Positions 1-10,349 of a DNA stretch of 64,000 nucleotides are shown here, one piece after another (position 1 is the stretch's first letter; each line of letters starts with the position of its first letter). The notes beneath the pieces were generated by a model, which worked only from the letters and a program-made list of their open reading frames with translations, did not search any database and had not been told where the DNA came from. Position numbers and translations under genes: made by a program. This DNA is from Solanum dulcamara (taxonomy: Eukaryota > Streptophyta > Magnoliopsida > Solanales > Solanaceae): NCBI RefSeq assembly GCF_947179165.1, contig NC_077237.1, positions 65,207,523 through 65,271,522 on the forward strand. Reading direction: 5' to 3'.

Positions 1-2778
1 TTTAAGCCTATTTTGGCTTGGCGCTGTAGTGGCGCACATGCCACTATAGCGCTAGCAAGATTTTTGCCCAGTTTTCCAGATTTTTGAAGAGGGGCAACTT
101 GGAATTTTCCCCTAATTATATATACCCTCACTTGGAATGTTTTGGGATCATTTTTCCGTCCCCTCACCTCCCAAAAACCCTAATGTCCATCCCCTCTTCT
201 CTTCCAAACATCTCCAACAAGAATTTGTCCTCAAAAGCTCAAGGATTCAAGCTTCCCATTGAAGACCCAACAACAAGGTTTCTTCAAAATCTACTCTAAG
301 GTATGTAAGGCTAACCTAAAATATGGATTGAGTTCTTCCATATGCCCATAGATGTGTTAGGTAGAAGTTGCGAAAGATTTGAAACTTTTACGAAGATTTT
401 TCTTGAAATTTTTCCTAAACTCTAGAATATTTTTATGTACTAGAAATTGATTGGCGATTTTCATTACTTAAATTCTTGAATAGTTATCTTTCATATTATT
501 GACTACAAATGAATCTTTGTATATGAATTTATATGTATTGATGGTGTTCTTGAGTTGACTTTGTTGAGAGTATGGATTCATGTATTCATTCACATGAATC
601 CAAGATGAGATTTCTTTTTGATCATAATTTGTCTTGAGGATGAGATTGATGATTTTTTATGTATAATAAAAATAATATTATTTTGTCATAGTGAAATGAG
701 GTATTCTTTTACATGAGTTTGATGAAATTGATTTTTAGTTATATGAGAATATTGGGATAGTTACAATGTGAATGGCATAAAAAGAATGAAAACTTGGTAG
801 AGTTGGAATGTCCTTTTGTATCTATAAATTGAACATAGAATTAAATAAGGATTTTGGAGTAGATGTTTGATGATGATGTGAATGATGATATTTGATGATG
901 GTGCGATGATGATGTGAATGATGATATTTGACGATGATGTGAATGAAGATGTTATGTTGATGAGGATGTTGTGTGATGAAGTAGATTGGAGTCTAATGTG
1001 ATTATGTGATATGTGATTTGCATAATTTAATTTGATTGGAGTCTTATGAGCATTTTGAAGATAAATAATCTTTTGAGAAGAAGTTTTAAATAAATGATTG
1101 TGAGCATTTTTGCATAAACTATTTATACACTATTTTGAGTTTTGAAGAATGATTATTTTCATCTTTGATTTTAAAAAAAGAGTTTAAGCACGATTTGAGT
1201 TTGAAAAGTCTCTTAATTATCACTTTGAACATGAGTATTTTGAGTATAAATGAGTTGAATATTTTTACATAAAAATATCTATTTTGAGGTAGAGTTGAGG
1301 AGTTGGAATTATATTTTAAATGCATATAATATTTTCTACATCCATTGAGTTGAGATGGTATCAAATTTAAAGGGAAGAGTTTGACGATTGAGATGAGTCG
1401 ATTTAAAAGAAGGTCCAATGAGACCAGACTGATTGAGTTTTGAAAAGAGTCCAATGAGACTAAATGAATTGATTTGAAATTAAGTCCTAAGAGACTAAAT
1501 GAGTATTTTGAATATTTTACTCACTTGTTAGATATGTGCGTATTGAGTCTTGGGAGGAGTATTGAGCACCGAATTGGGTAAGAGTATAGTCCATACTCGA
1601 ATCCCATAAACTACGCCGCCAACGTAGGAATGGATTGTACCGTGTCAGATGTTTCCCTATTTCATTGTCCTGAAATGATAGGACTTGATTGATTGATGGA
1701 TCCATGATTGGTTGATTCGTTCATACCCTGGCAAGTATGAACGGAAGTGGCAACGACGTGGCTCGTTGTGCATCACCTATTTATAGGTGGTGGGATTGTT
1801 GTCGGTTAGAGAAACTCCCAAATTGAGTGGATTGTGCATGATTTGATTTGGTTTGATTGAGCTTGTTAATAATTGAGTTGGATTATATCACATTACTAAG
1901 TTCTAATTTGCATATTTATTGAGTTGAGTCCTTTGACTTGATTGTTGAGTTGATTGTATATGATTGAATTGGATTGGATGATATATGATTGGACTGTGCA
2001 TGATTGGATTGTCTATGATTGGATTGGAGTAGGTGATATGTGGTGGATTGGATTAAATGATTTGATTGAACTGTATTATACATGAATGGAATGGGTTGTA
2101 TGGTATATGATTGGTCTTTGTCTAAAACTATATCCTTACTTTAGACTTATGACACTTTGATTGAGTATCTCTTATCTTTCTGAATTGAGATATTTGAACC
2201 AACAACATTCTTCCTTGAGGTATGTTTCATTCTGCCATATTACATACTCGTACATTCCATGTACTGATGTCCATTTGGACCTGCATCATTTCATGATGTA
2301 GATGCAGATTTAAAAGATCGTCAATAGGAGCACCATTGAGGACCTATACACACTCAGCGTATTGGTGAGTCCTCCCCTACATTCGGAGGACACCGGTTAT
2401 GTTATTCTTGCGTCGAGTTAGCCCTTTTTATTTTGATATGAGGTAGCCATGAACATGTCATTGGCACCAATTAGATAGTAGTGATAGAGGCTTCATAGAC
2501 TAGATAGTGATAGGTCGATTGGGTATTTTCTTTCCTTGAATTATTCTTGTCAAACTATTTTAATGACAAAGATTAGAGTTTGATTTGTTGGCTCATGGCC
2601 TTTCTTTCTTGAGTTAGGTCGTTGATTTGGATTTCCCGCCAAATTATTTCTTTATTTTAAACTTTTCGCTGGTTGATTGATATTGAATAGATGTGTGAAT
2701 GGACCAAGTGGTGTGCTTGGGGACCAAAAATGGTCCTCAAGTGCTGGTCACATCTAGGGTACCTCTCGGGGCGTGACA
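1..2778 (+). mobile_element. Long LTR of Ty3/Gypsy family A, left part beyond window
   Basis: Non-coding, AT-rich DNA that is co-linear with the complete solo LTRs at 17516-20815 and 28246-31531 and with the reverse-oriented LTR at 6059-8518. It ends in the family's typical terminus, GGGGCGTGACA, at 2778. It carries the family's GC-rich palindromic boxes (about 18-55), a TATA-like box at 117-124, a conserved splice-donor-like site at 300/301 and GAT/ATG-rich microrepeats around 865-960. The start lies outside the window, so it cannot be told whether this is a solo LTR or the 3' LTR of an element. It joins hAT-like sequence directly at 2779, which suggests it inserted into a DNA transposon. 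The short open frames inside it are not genes. Confidence 0.85.
117..302 (+). promoter_or_regulatory. LTR promoter-leader-splice donor module
   Basis: A TATA-like stretch (117-124) is followed by a C/T-rich leader and an AAG/GTATGT junction at 300/301. The same order is kept in the other family-A LTRs: TATATA 18147-18152 with GT at 18328, TATATATA 28865-28872 with GT at 29066, and on the minus strand TATATA 7749-7754 with GT at 7549-7550. Conservation across diverged copies suggests a real transcription start and a 5' splice site inside the LTR. No transcript evidence is available here. Confidence 0.45.
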
Positions 2779-2993
2779 ATAGGCATTCATTAGCATCTGA
2801 CAGTTTAGAGATTTCAGTATTATTTAGGGATTGGATTAATGCGGAGCGTAGGAATTTTGGGCATCCACCACTACCTTCTCAATTTGAATATGATGTTGAC
2901 AATATTTTGGTAGATTCGAGTGAAGACAGAATGGATGCATTGGAGGAACAAGCTATACAACCACTTCCTGAACAAGTAACTAGAGAATGCTAG
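2779..2993 (+). pseudogene. hAT-like transposase C-terminal fragment
   Basis: Directly after the LTR end, an open frame reads about 70 residues to a stop at 2991-2993. It contains SDSLEISVLFRDWINAERRN, which resembles the end of the hAT dimerisation domain in BED-type plant transposases, followed by an acidic tail as in those proteins. Only the extreme C-terminus is present; the catalytic and BED parts are absent. The frame shown from upstream (2691) is LTR sequence read through and is not part of the protein. The family call is moderate because the fragment is short and lies outside the most conserved motifs. Confidence 0.45.
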
Positions 2994-3637
2994 AAGAGTT
3001 AAGACGAGACTATTTTGGAGAGTACAAATTTAGATAATTCGAGGCCTAATTAAAACAGAACCCTTCCTAGAAGGTAGTTGTGTCGATTAGGTACTCTTCT
3101 AATATTTGTAAATTATAATATAAATTGTACTAATTACTTTTTTATAAAAAAAAGTTATAGGCTATTCGCCTTAATTTTTTTTAAAATTATTGTCTTCAAT
3201 TTAATTCAAGTATTTTTCGTTATTTTAATTTTCAAAACTTTAAAACTTTAAAAGTTTAAAAGTTTAAACTTCTATTTTCAAATTTGAAATTTAAATTTTA
3301 AAAATTCAAACTTTAAAAGTTCGAAATTTGAATTTTAAACTTTTGAAATTTAAAGTTTAAAATTTGAATTTTAAACTTTAAAAATGTATTTTGGATGAAA
3401 TCTTAAATTAATAATGTATTTTAGATTTTTTTTATTCATTAATTAAGTTAATTTAACTAATTAAAAACAAAAATTAAATTCGGAATACCGATCCGGTCCG
3501 TCCTGGTACCAGATCGGGACGGCAATTAGAGGAATTACCGGTCCGGTCCGATTCCGGATGGAACCACCATTTTCATGGAAGATTTCGATAGATACCGATC
3601 CGGTTGTCCCGATTTTGATACCTCTGCCACGCTTAGC
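2994..3637 (+). mobile_element. hAT-like 3' non-coding and subterminal region
   Basis: About 640 bp without genes. From 3232 to 3390 it is A/T-only-like sequence built from short self-complementary blocks such as AAAGTTTAAA and AAATTTGAATTT. From 3480 to 3630 it turns GC-rich, with several copies of CCGATCCGGT/CCGGTCCGGT on both strands. This is the kind of repeated subterminal motif seen near hAT transposon ends. The sequence CTCTGCCAC near 3637, read in reverse, gives GTGGCAGAG, a plausible hAT terminal inverted repeat. No matching 5' end or 8-bp duplication can be seen because the LTR replaces it. Confidence 0.4.
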
Positions 3638-3791
3638 AGATATTATGAAGCTTCTTCACCCTCAAATTTAGGGCTACTAATAATAACATTTTTGTGCATC
3701 ACTTTTCAAAAGTTTTACTTTATAATTCTCATCGTTATTATGTCACTTGTATATAAAAATGTCAAACTTTCTTAATTTATGAGGAAGTTAT
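3638..3791. other. Unassigned AT-rich spacer
   Basis: No gene, repeat or motif that I recognise. It separates the hAT-like end from the TRIM-like element. Confidence 0.5.
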
Positions 3792-4395
3792 TGTTGGGCT
3801 AATACAGTTCAAAGATATTTTTAACATTACATAGTATTATTCGCTTTAAATCAAGTTCGTAGGATATTTTTCAACGATTTCACACCATCCATTAAAAGAT
3901 CAGCACCATATAAGTATTTTTTTTTAATTTTTCAGCTATTAATGGGGCATTTGTTCAAACATATTCAACAATCTCCTCCTTTGAAATAAGTTTCACATGA
4001 CCTGTCACTATTCATGGGCTTTTGAAAATTAATAATGTATCACCTGCATCAAACGAGTGTTTTTAGCCACTAAAACCCACTAGTTTTTTTTATGTGTATG
4101 TGTGTTTGAAGCTACAGATAAAGGTTGCAAATCAACCCGTAGATGGCAAAAGTCACTAAGTCATACCCTACACTATCGCTCATCATCTCCATACTCGTCT
4201 CATCAAATCATTGGCTCTGATATCAATTGTTGGGCTACAAACAATAACCCAAAAATATTTTTAACATAAAGTGATATTACCCACTTCAAACTAAGTTTTT
4301 TCTATAAAAAAAAAACTCACACCATTAAGACTTGAAAGAGTATTAAACACCTCATAATTAACTTATTTTTCTTATGGGCTTTGTCATTTACTCAT
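3792..4395 (-). mobile_element. TRIM-like miniature LTR retrotransposon
   Basis: Two direct copies of a sequence starting TGTTGGGCTA lie at 3792-~3960 and 4228-~4395. They share the blocks ATATTTTTAACAT, TTCAAACTAAGTT-like and TCACACCAT in the same order, but are clearly diverged. Between them, directly beside the second copy, is TGGCTCTGATATCA (4212-4225). Its reverse complement, TGATATCAGAGCCA, resembles the initiator-Met tRNA primer-binding site, so the element reads on the minus strand with 4228-4395 as its 5' LTR. The internal region is only about 250 bp and has no coding capacity, which fits a terminal-repeat retrotransposon in miniature. The outer ends are approximate, and no target duplication was found. 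Confidence 0.6.
4212..4225 (-). promoter_or_regulatory. Primer-binding site of the TRIM-like element
   Basis: On the minus strand it reads TGATATCAGAGCCA, close to the TGGTATCAGAGC consensus complementary to initiator-Met tRNA, and lies two bases from the LTR end. Confidence 0.5.
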
Positions 4396-4582
4396 ATAGT
4401 TCATTAATTACAATTTTCAAAGAGGGAAAAAGAAAATCCATTTATGTAATCTGGTTTAATGAAAAAGCAGGTAAAAGTCTTGGTCAATAGAGTTGTTAGG
4501 TGTTGACAATTAAAGAAATAATATTTTGAGAGATGTTTTCTTATATGAGCTTACAAGTTAGTTCCTCCTAATCACCATTCCA
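4396..4582. other. Spacer upstream of the kinase relic
   Basis: AT-rich sequence without a recognisable gene. It may hold the decayed signal-peptide region or promoter of the kinase gene that follows, but I cannot identify either. Confidence 0.4.
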
Positions 4583-5353
4583 TCATGTTACAGCTATTTG
4601 TTTGAAGGCCAGAGTGTCAACTGTGAAGGTTCTTACAACTGTGGAGGCATACATGGTGCTAAGTACCCGTTCTGGGGAGGTGGTTCGCGATCAAGATTAT
4701 GTGGCAACGACAATTTATATCTGTAGTGCAAAAATAAGCAGACCACTTTATCTGTTCCTCATTTTTTTAGAAATACCATTGGGTATAAACCTTCTGAATT
4801 TCATGTACCGACAATTAACCAATCCTCATTCCGCATAAGGATTGTTCATGATAATCTTTGGAAAAACATTTGTCCGGAATCTTCTTCACTCTACAGTCTC
4901 TATAAGTACAACACCACCTTAATCAATGGACTCAGGTACACAGTGGCTCAGGGTCTTACCGTATATGTAAGTGTAAAAAAAAACACAGTTAGATATATTT
5001 ATTTTTGAGAACTCAGGCTATCTAAATTCTGAATCTGTCACCTCAGGTTCATCCCACGAACTAGATTTATAAACATACACTATGGATGTAGTCCTGTGGT
5101 CATGTCTGGCGTACAAGTCTTACCAATGAAATTGTTAGAAATGTCCTAGGATGTTCCTTCAGCATACTGGTTCCTCTTGCTTCTACTGGTTACAATAAAC
5201 TGTGGGACTTAACTCTAACGCTGCAAGATGCTATGATTGAGGGATTTGAAGTGGATTACAGAGATGCCTCAGGTGGCTGTTTGGCATGTCAGGATTCAGG
5301 AGGAATATGTGAACTTAGTCTTGAGTTTTGGTGTAGTTGTGGAGACATAACTC
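4583..5353 (+). pseudogene. LRK10L-type receptor kinase, ectodomain half (disrupted)
   Basis: Translation shows a GUB_WAK-type cysteine-rich ectodomain: NCEGSYNCGG then KYPFWGG, RLCGND and QTTLSVPHFFRN, the order found in LRK10L/LR10-like kinases, which sit in the plasma membrane with this part outside the cell. Further on comes a WAK-associated C-terminal module (GFEVDYRDASGGCLACQDSG, then WCSCGDIT). The first block has an in-frame TAG at 4724-4726 after NDNLYL. The second block is in another frame, so an intron or indels lie around 4970-5130. The coding sequence stops in mid-codon at 5353, where a Copia element begins, and continues in frame at 32283. No start codon or signal peptide is identifiable. 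The assignment to the LRK10L group is supported by both ectodomain modules and by the kinase half. Confidence 0.8.
5349..5353 (+). repeat. Target-site duplication AACTC (left copy)
   Basis: AACTC precedes the 5' LTR and recurs at 32278-32282 directly after the 3' LTR. The ectodomain frame joins across the two copies (GDIT then HPSICPEL). Confidence 0.9.
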
Positions 5354-5389
5354 TACTGGGTTTTAAAGGTGTGAATGAGAAATAAAAGG

Positions 5390-5560
5390 TTGTGATCTTT
5401 ACGAAAGGTTGTACCTTTTCCAAAGAGTTGTGACCGTTCCAAAAGGTTGTGACTTTCCGAAATGTTGTGACTCTTCCAAAAAGTTGTGATTTTGTTTTGA
5501 AGAGTTGCGACTTTTCTGAAAGGTTGTGACTTTTGTGAATGGTTGTGACTTTTCCGATAA
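5390..5560 (+). promoter_or_regulatory. Tandem U3 repeats of the Copia LTR
   Basis: About eight degenerate copies of AAAGGTTGTGACTTTTCC spaced 18-25 bp apart. The same block is present in the 3' LTR at about 31730-31915. They lie just upstream of the TATA box, which is where repeated enhancer boxes sit in stress-responsive Solanaceae Copia elements such as Tnt1 and Tto1. An enhancer role is inferred from position only. Confidence 0.55.
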
Positions 5561-5598
5561 GCCACAATAAGCACATGTTCACACTACCCTTTATTGTC

Positions 5599-5606
5599 TA
5601 TAAATA
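5599..5606 (+). promoter_or_regulatory. TATA box of Copia 5' LTR
   Basis: TATAAATA in the context TCTATAAATAGAGG, a strong plant TATA consensus, downstream of the U3 repeats. It is conserved in the 3' LTR at 31960-31967. Confidence 0.7.
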
Positions 5607-5916
5607 GAGGATTTTCCTCTCATTTTTAAATTTTTAATTTTTCCCTCTTATACATATATTTTCTTACAAACAAAATTGAGTATTTGTGTAATTTTATTGC
5701 TAGTTTTTGAGTTCGCTGAAATTATTGAAGTTTGAGGTACCGCTACTTCTTTAATAGCTTATCCATTTTAACTTGGGAGGAAATAATCAATTACCCCGGG
5801 TACATTGAGGGGATTAAATTCCTTAAGGACACATAGTGAATTATGTGGACTCAGATACTGCTTTTTCTTTTCATCTTTATTGTTTCTGGTTTACTAACTT
5901 TGATACAAGAATAACA

Positions 5917-6058
5917 AGCTTAAAGAATTTAATTTATTTTCTCTTGTATCGTACAGTTCTGGAGATTAAAACCTTTGTGGTTTTCTACTCTATCTGAATC
6001 TAATACTGATTTGAAGATTATAAAAATATCATCAGTATTCAAGATTCATTTAGTTAAC
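5917..6058 (+). other. Copia untranslated leader, first part
   Basis: Non-coding sequence between the 5' LTR and the insertion point of Gypsy element A. The leader resumes at 10925. No TGGTATCAGAGC-like primer-binding site is visible within the first 60 bases. Confidence 0.7.
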
Positions 6059-8518
6059 TATCACGCCCCGGGAGGGTACCCTAGGCGTGGCCGGCACTCG
6101 AAGGCCATTTCTGACCTCCGAGCGAACCACCTAGTCCAGTCACATATTCATTCAATCACATTCTCTTAGCTGAAACTCAATTAATGAAATACTATTCACA
6201 ATATGGGGGCCAAAGGCCAAACATTCATCAACTCAACAAACAAATATAATAAGACTCCTCAAAATAACCGTTCAACCTCCCCACATTCCAGTCTATGAAG
6301 CCTCTATCAAAGTCTAAGAGGTGCCAATGACAAGTCCATGGCTACCAATAATCAAAATAAAGGGAACGACAACACACTATACAAGAAAGCTCAACATCCT
6401 CTGGAAACTAGGAGGACTCACCAACTATTTGTGAGTGTATGTGGATCTTCAACGGAGCGCCGGTTGATAATCTCTAGTACCTGTCTCTGCATCATGAAGC
6501 GATGCAGGCCAACTGGTGTCAGTACATGGAATGTACGAGTATGTAAAATGGCCGAATACAACGAACATCAAGAAAGAATCAGTCAACTTAGAATCTCAAC
6601 TCATATACATATATATACAGGACAACTCACTCAAATGTCCTAAGTCTAAACAAGAATATGATTTAGACGGGACCAATCACATGTCATTCAACTCAGTCTG
6701 ACTCAGAGTACTATCAAGACCTATTTGGGAGTTTCTCTTAACCGACAACCATCACTTATGAGCCAGTGAAAGTACAACAAACCGACGTTGTTGCCGCGTC
6801 CGTTCTTACTTTGCCAGGGTATGAACGAATCAACCAATCATGGATCCAATCCAACCAAGTCCTATAATGTCCGGAAAAACATCTCGGGGAAACATCCGAC
6901 TTTAACGGTTCAATCCCCCCTACGTTTGGCGACGTAGTTATTGGGTTCGAGTATGGACTATACTTTTGCCCAATTCGGTGCTCGATACTCTTCCCAAGAC
7001 TCAATGCTCATAAAACTCCATCCAATCAACTCAATCAATCACATCGACAAGTCTCATCACAACCTTGTCAACTTATCAACTCTATCATGATCAAATCTCT
7101 CTCAATCATACTATCCGATCAATCTCAATCATATCTTTCAAGGAAATTTAAATGCACATTTATAGCAACATATAGACATAACCAATCATTTTATCCATTC
7201 ATTTAGAAATCCTTGAGACTCATCACAACTTCAAGACTTTAAATCGGCACTTTATAATAGGCAACATTTTTAAGAAGATAGCATCTTTTATCATAATCTA
7301 CATAATTAAGAAGATCAATAAAATATATTTAACAACTCATCTTCATCAACTCATACTCACATAAAGGCCCATTTTAAGAACTTTTTAGCTCAACAACATC
7401 AACACATATAGAGTCAAATAAATAGGGGACAAAGCTCATACAAACATAACCATACCAAGAAAACCCCATTTTTTTCATGAACATCTAACCTCAAAGCAAG
7501 AGTAGGGCACATGTGTGGACTCAACCCATGTTTTAGATAGCCTTACATACCTTATAATAGACTCTTGAAGAAACCTTGTTGTTGGGTCTTCAATGGAAAG
7601 CTTAAAGTCTTGAAGCTCTTGGAACAATCTCTTGTTGGAAATGGAGAAGAAGAAGAAGAAGAAGAGAGAGAGAGAGAGAAGCTCCTAGGGCTTTTAGAGA
7701 GAGAGTGAGGCTGTAAAAATGTGGTCCCAAAATACCAAGGGTAATACATATATAATTTGGGACAATTCCCAAATTGCCCCTTCTCAAAGTTCTGAAAAAT
7801 AGGCAAAAATGCACCTGACGCAATAGTGGCGCGTCGCGCCATTACAGCGCCAGGCTGATTATGCCTAAAACCTACACATCACATAGTGGCGCACCGTGCC
7901 AAGGACCAAACTACTGAGGCATGTTTCTGGCGCGATAGTGGCGCGTCGCGCCCTTATAACACCAAGGCCAATATTTTCTGGGTTCAGGAAATTGGCTTGA
8001 AAAACCCTGCACACCTTTTAGTGGTGCGCCGCGCCAGAGCCCAAACTACTGAGGCATGTTTCTGGCACGATAGTGGCGCGTCGCGCCACTGCGGCGCCAA
8101 GCCCTGTGTTCCAGCAATTGCAACCCAGGCCGGAAACTCTGCTGTACTAGTTCATCTTAGGATCGTCATATCTTTCGACTCCGAACTCCAAAATTTACAT
8201 TCTTGGTGGCGTTGGAAAGAAGACTCGACGACCATTAATTTTATAGGTCGTGGGCCACCCAGATCATCATATATCAAAAGATACGGTCGTTAGAAGTCAA
8301 CCCCTTATGCAAACTCCTCCTCAAACTTAGCCACGATAAATCCTTTTGGTCTTAGCTCGGTTCTAGGGGTCCTCCGTGACCCCATATCACCTCCAACACT
8401 CCTCAATTACTCGAGGACTCATCTTAACTCAAGCACACACTTCTAAATTATTGGGTTCAACCCTACACGAATACAAGAAGGGTCCGAATCCTAGGGAAGA
8501 ATTTTGAGGGGCGTTACA
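6059..8518 (-). repeat. 3' LTR of Gypsy element A
   Basis: 2,460 bp. On the minus strand it starts TGTAACGCCCC (8518) and ends GGGGCGTGATA (6059). It carries five GC-rich palindromic boxes between 7815 and 8105, a TATA-like box at 7749-7754 and a splice-donor-like site at 7549-7550. A CT/GA microsatellite lies at about 7645-7705. Confidence 0.92.
7815..8105. repeat. GC-rich palindromic box cluster in LTR A
   Basis: Repeated units of the type AGTGGCGCGTCGCGCCA, each nearly self-complementary, occur about five times within 290 bp in otherwise AT-rich LTR DNA. Related clusters are at 18-55, 10349-10505, 17950-18090 and 28651-28810. Confidence 0.7.
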
Positions 8519-8535
8519 TTATCTCCCCCTTGGGA
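8519..8535 (-). promoter_or_regulatory. Polypurine tract of Gypsy element A
   Basis: On the minus strand it reads AAGGGGGAGATAA immediately before the 3' LTR start, the normal place for plus-strand priming. Confidence 0.75.
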
Positions 8536-8637
8536 TCATTCGTCCTCGAATGATGAGTAACCAAGAATGGACTCGGGCCGCAAATCAAAATCAAGAATTC
8601 AGTCATTCAATCAATCAAATTCTTAAACAATTATCAA

Positions 8638-10349
8638 TCAAGACTCAAAATACACAAATGAATTCAAGTCAAGGAAATATACATTACCTTCAACATTCCC
8701 TTCTGTAGGCACGAATAGATGTGGATATTTAGATTTCATGGCTTTCTTCGCTTCCCATGTGTCTTCCTCAACAAGTTGCTTTCTCCACAGGACTTTGACT
8801 GAGGCGATCTCTTTATTCCTCAATTTGCAAATTTGGTGATCAAGAATTTAGACCGGAACCTCTTCATAGGATAAGCTATCCTTAAGTCCAATACTATCAA
8901 TGGGGACTACCAATGAAGGATCGCCTAAGCACTTCTTCAACATCAAAACATGGAATACCGGATGAATAGAAGCTAACTCCGAGGGTAAATTCAACTCATA
9001 AGCAACACTCCCAATCTACCTCAAAATTTAGTAAGGACCAATATACCCAGGACTAAGCTTCCCCTTCCTTCAAAACCTCATGACACCCTTCATGGGTGAC
9101 ACTTTAAAATACACCCAATCATCCACCTCAAACTCTAAGTCTCTCCTCCTCACATTGGTGTAAGATTTTTGGCGGCTTTGGGCTGTCTTTAGCCTATCTT
9201 GAATAATTCTCACTTTCTCTATGGCTTGGTGAACAAGGTAAGGCCCAATCAACTCGGCTTCACCAACTTCAAACCACCCAATGGGAGATCTACACCTCCT
9301 CCCATATAAGGCTTCATAAGGAGCCATTTGAATGCTTGCATGATAGCTATTATTATATGCAAACTCTATGAGAGGTAAGTGATCATACCAATTTCCCTTT
9401 AAGTCAAGCACACATGCCCTCAACATATCTTCCAATGTCTGGATGGTGCGCTCTGCTTGGCCATCTGTCTGGGGATGAAAGGTCGTACTCAAGTTCACCT
9501 TCGAACCTAATCCCTTCTGAAAGGATTTCCAAAATTGGGAACTGAATTGGGCTCCTCTATCTGAGATGATAGACAAAGGGACCTCATGCAACCTGACGAT
9601 CTCCTGAATGTACAACTTTGCGTAATCTTCTACGGTGTCAGTAGTCTTAACTGCCAAGAAGTGAGCTGATTTCGTCATTCTATCCACAATCACCCAAATG
9701 GAATCATGTTGCTTTCGGGACTTCGGCAAGCCTGTAATAAAGTCCATGTTGATCATCTGCCACTTCCATTCTGGAATTTCTATGTTTTGAGCTAAACCAC
9801 ATGACCTTTGATGCTCAACCTTTACCTGTTGGCAATTCGGGTACTTGGAAACAAATTTCGCAATATCCCTCTTCATCCCACTCCACCAATAGATTTCCCT
9901 CAAGTCATGGTACATTTTTGTGGAGCCTGGATGAATAGAGTATCTGGAACTATGCTCTTCGGCCATAATCCTCTCTCAAACATCATCGACATCAGGTACA
10001 CACAATCTACTTTGGTACCTCAACACACTATCTCCCCCTTTGGTGAAAACCATCACCCCTTGTTTGTGAACAACTTCCTTCAACCGGAGAAGGATGGGAT
10101 CCTGATCTTGTTTCTCCGTTACCTCTGCTACAGTGAGGATGTAGCCCCATCTCGAACGTTTACTCCACCTTCATTATTCTCTTTGAGTTGAACTCCTAAT
10201 CGGGATAATCTATGTACCTCGTTCGCCAATTCCCTCCTTCCGTTCTCCATATGGGCAGTGCTACCCATGGACAACCTGCTAAGAGCATCAGCAACAACAT
10301 TAGCTTTACTTGGATGGTAGAGGATGCTCATGTTGTAGTCCTTGAGTAG
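8638..10349 (-). pseudogene. Gypsy A pol remnant: RNase H end, integrase, chromodomain
   Basis: Reading leftward, 10349-10128 gives the end of RNase H ([20 protein letters not shown]). After a short disrupted stretch, 9966-9070 gives a nearly intact integrase of about 300 codons: a zinc-binding end (CQQVKVEHQRS after HPG), core motif residues D (MDFITGLP), D (SDRGAQF) and E (GQAERTIQ), and GPY-type motifs (ELIGPYLVHQ). Frameshifts follow near 9069, then chromodomain sequence ending at a stop at 8638-8640 (SVKVLWRKQLVEEDTWEA). This is the Ty3/Gypsy chromovirus order, and the long LTRs suggest the Tekay/Del group. The integrase catalytic triad is intact, but the protein is cut off from its polyprotein start. 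Confidence 0.9.

Larger units (their letters stand above)
5354..5916 (+). repeat. Copia 5' LTR
   Basis: 563 bp, homologous over its length to 31699-32277 (579 bp). It begins TACTGGG where the 3' copy has the canonical TGTTGGG, and ends AATAACA. It contains the U3 repeats and TATA box listed separately. Confidence 0.92.

Noticed and set aside
3792..4395. Cassandra element with embedded 5S rRNA sequence
   Set aside because: I see no 5S-like promoter boxes in the repeats, and the TGTTGGGCTA terminus fits another TRIM type.
4602..4838. 78-codon frame starting at 4602 as a gene
   Set aside because: It is a shifted frame over the real ectodomain coding sequence, which reads one base earlier and gives the cysteine-rich motifs.
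5289..5582. Minus-strand frames of 97 and 73 codons at the kinase-Copia boundary
   Set aside because: They are antisense to the U3 tandem repeats of the Copia LTR; the repetitive peptide is a by-product of the DNA repeats.
7552..8293. Open frames in the LTR of element A (96, 73 and 135 codons)
   Set aside because: They fall in non-coding LTR DNA with CT/GA microsatellites and GC-rich boxes, and are not kept open in the other LTR copies.
6059..8518. Solo LTR for the reverse family-A LTR
   Set aside because: A polypurine tract, integrase and a second partial LTR follow, and the duplication TTAAC lies at 10925, so it is the 3' LTR of a deleted full element.
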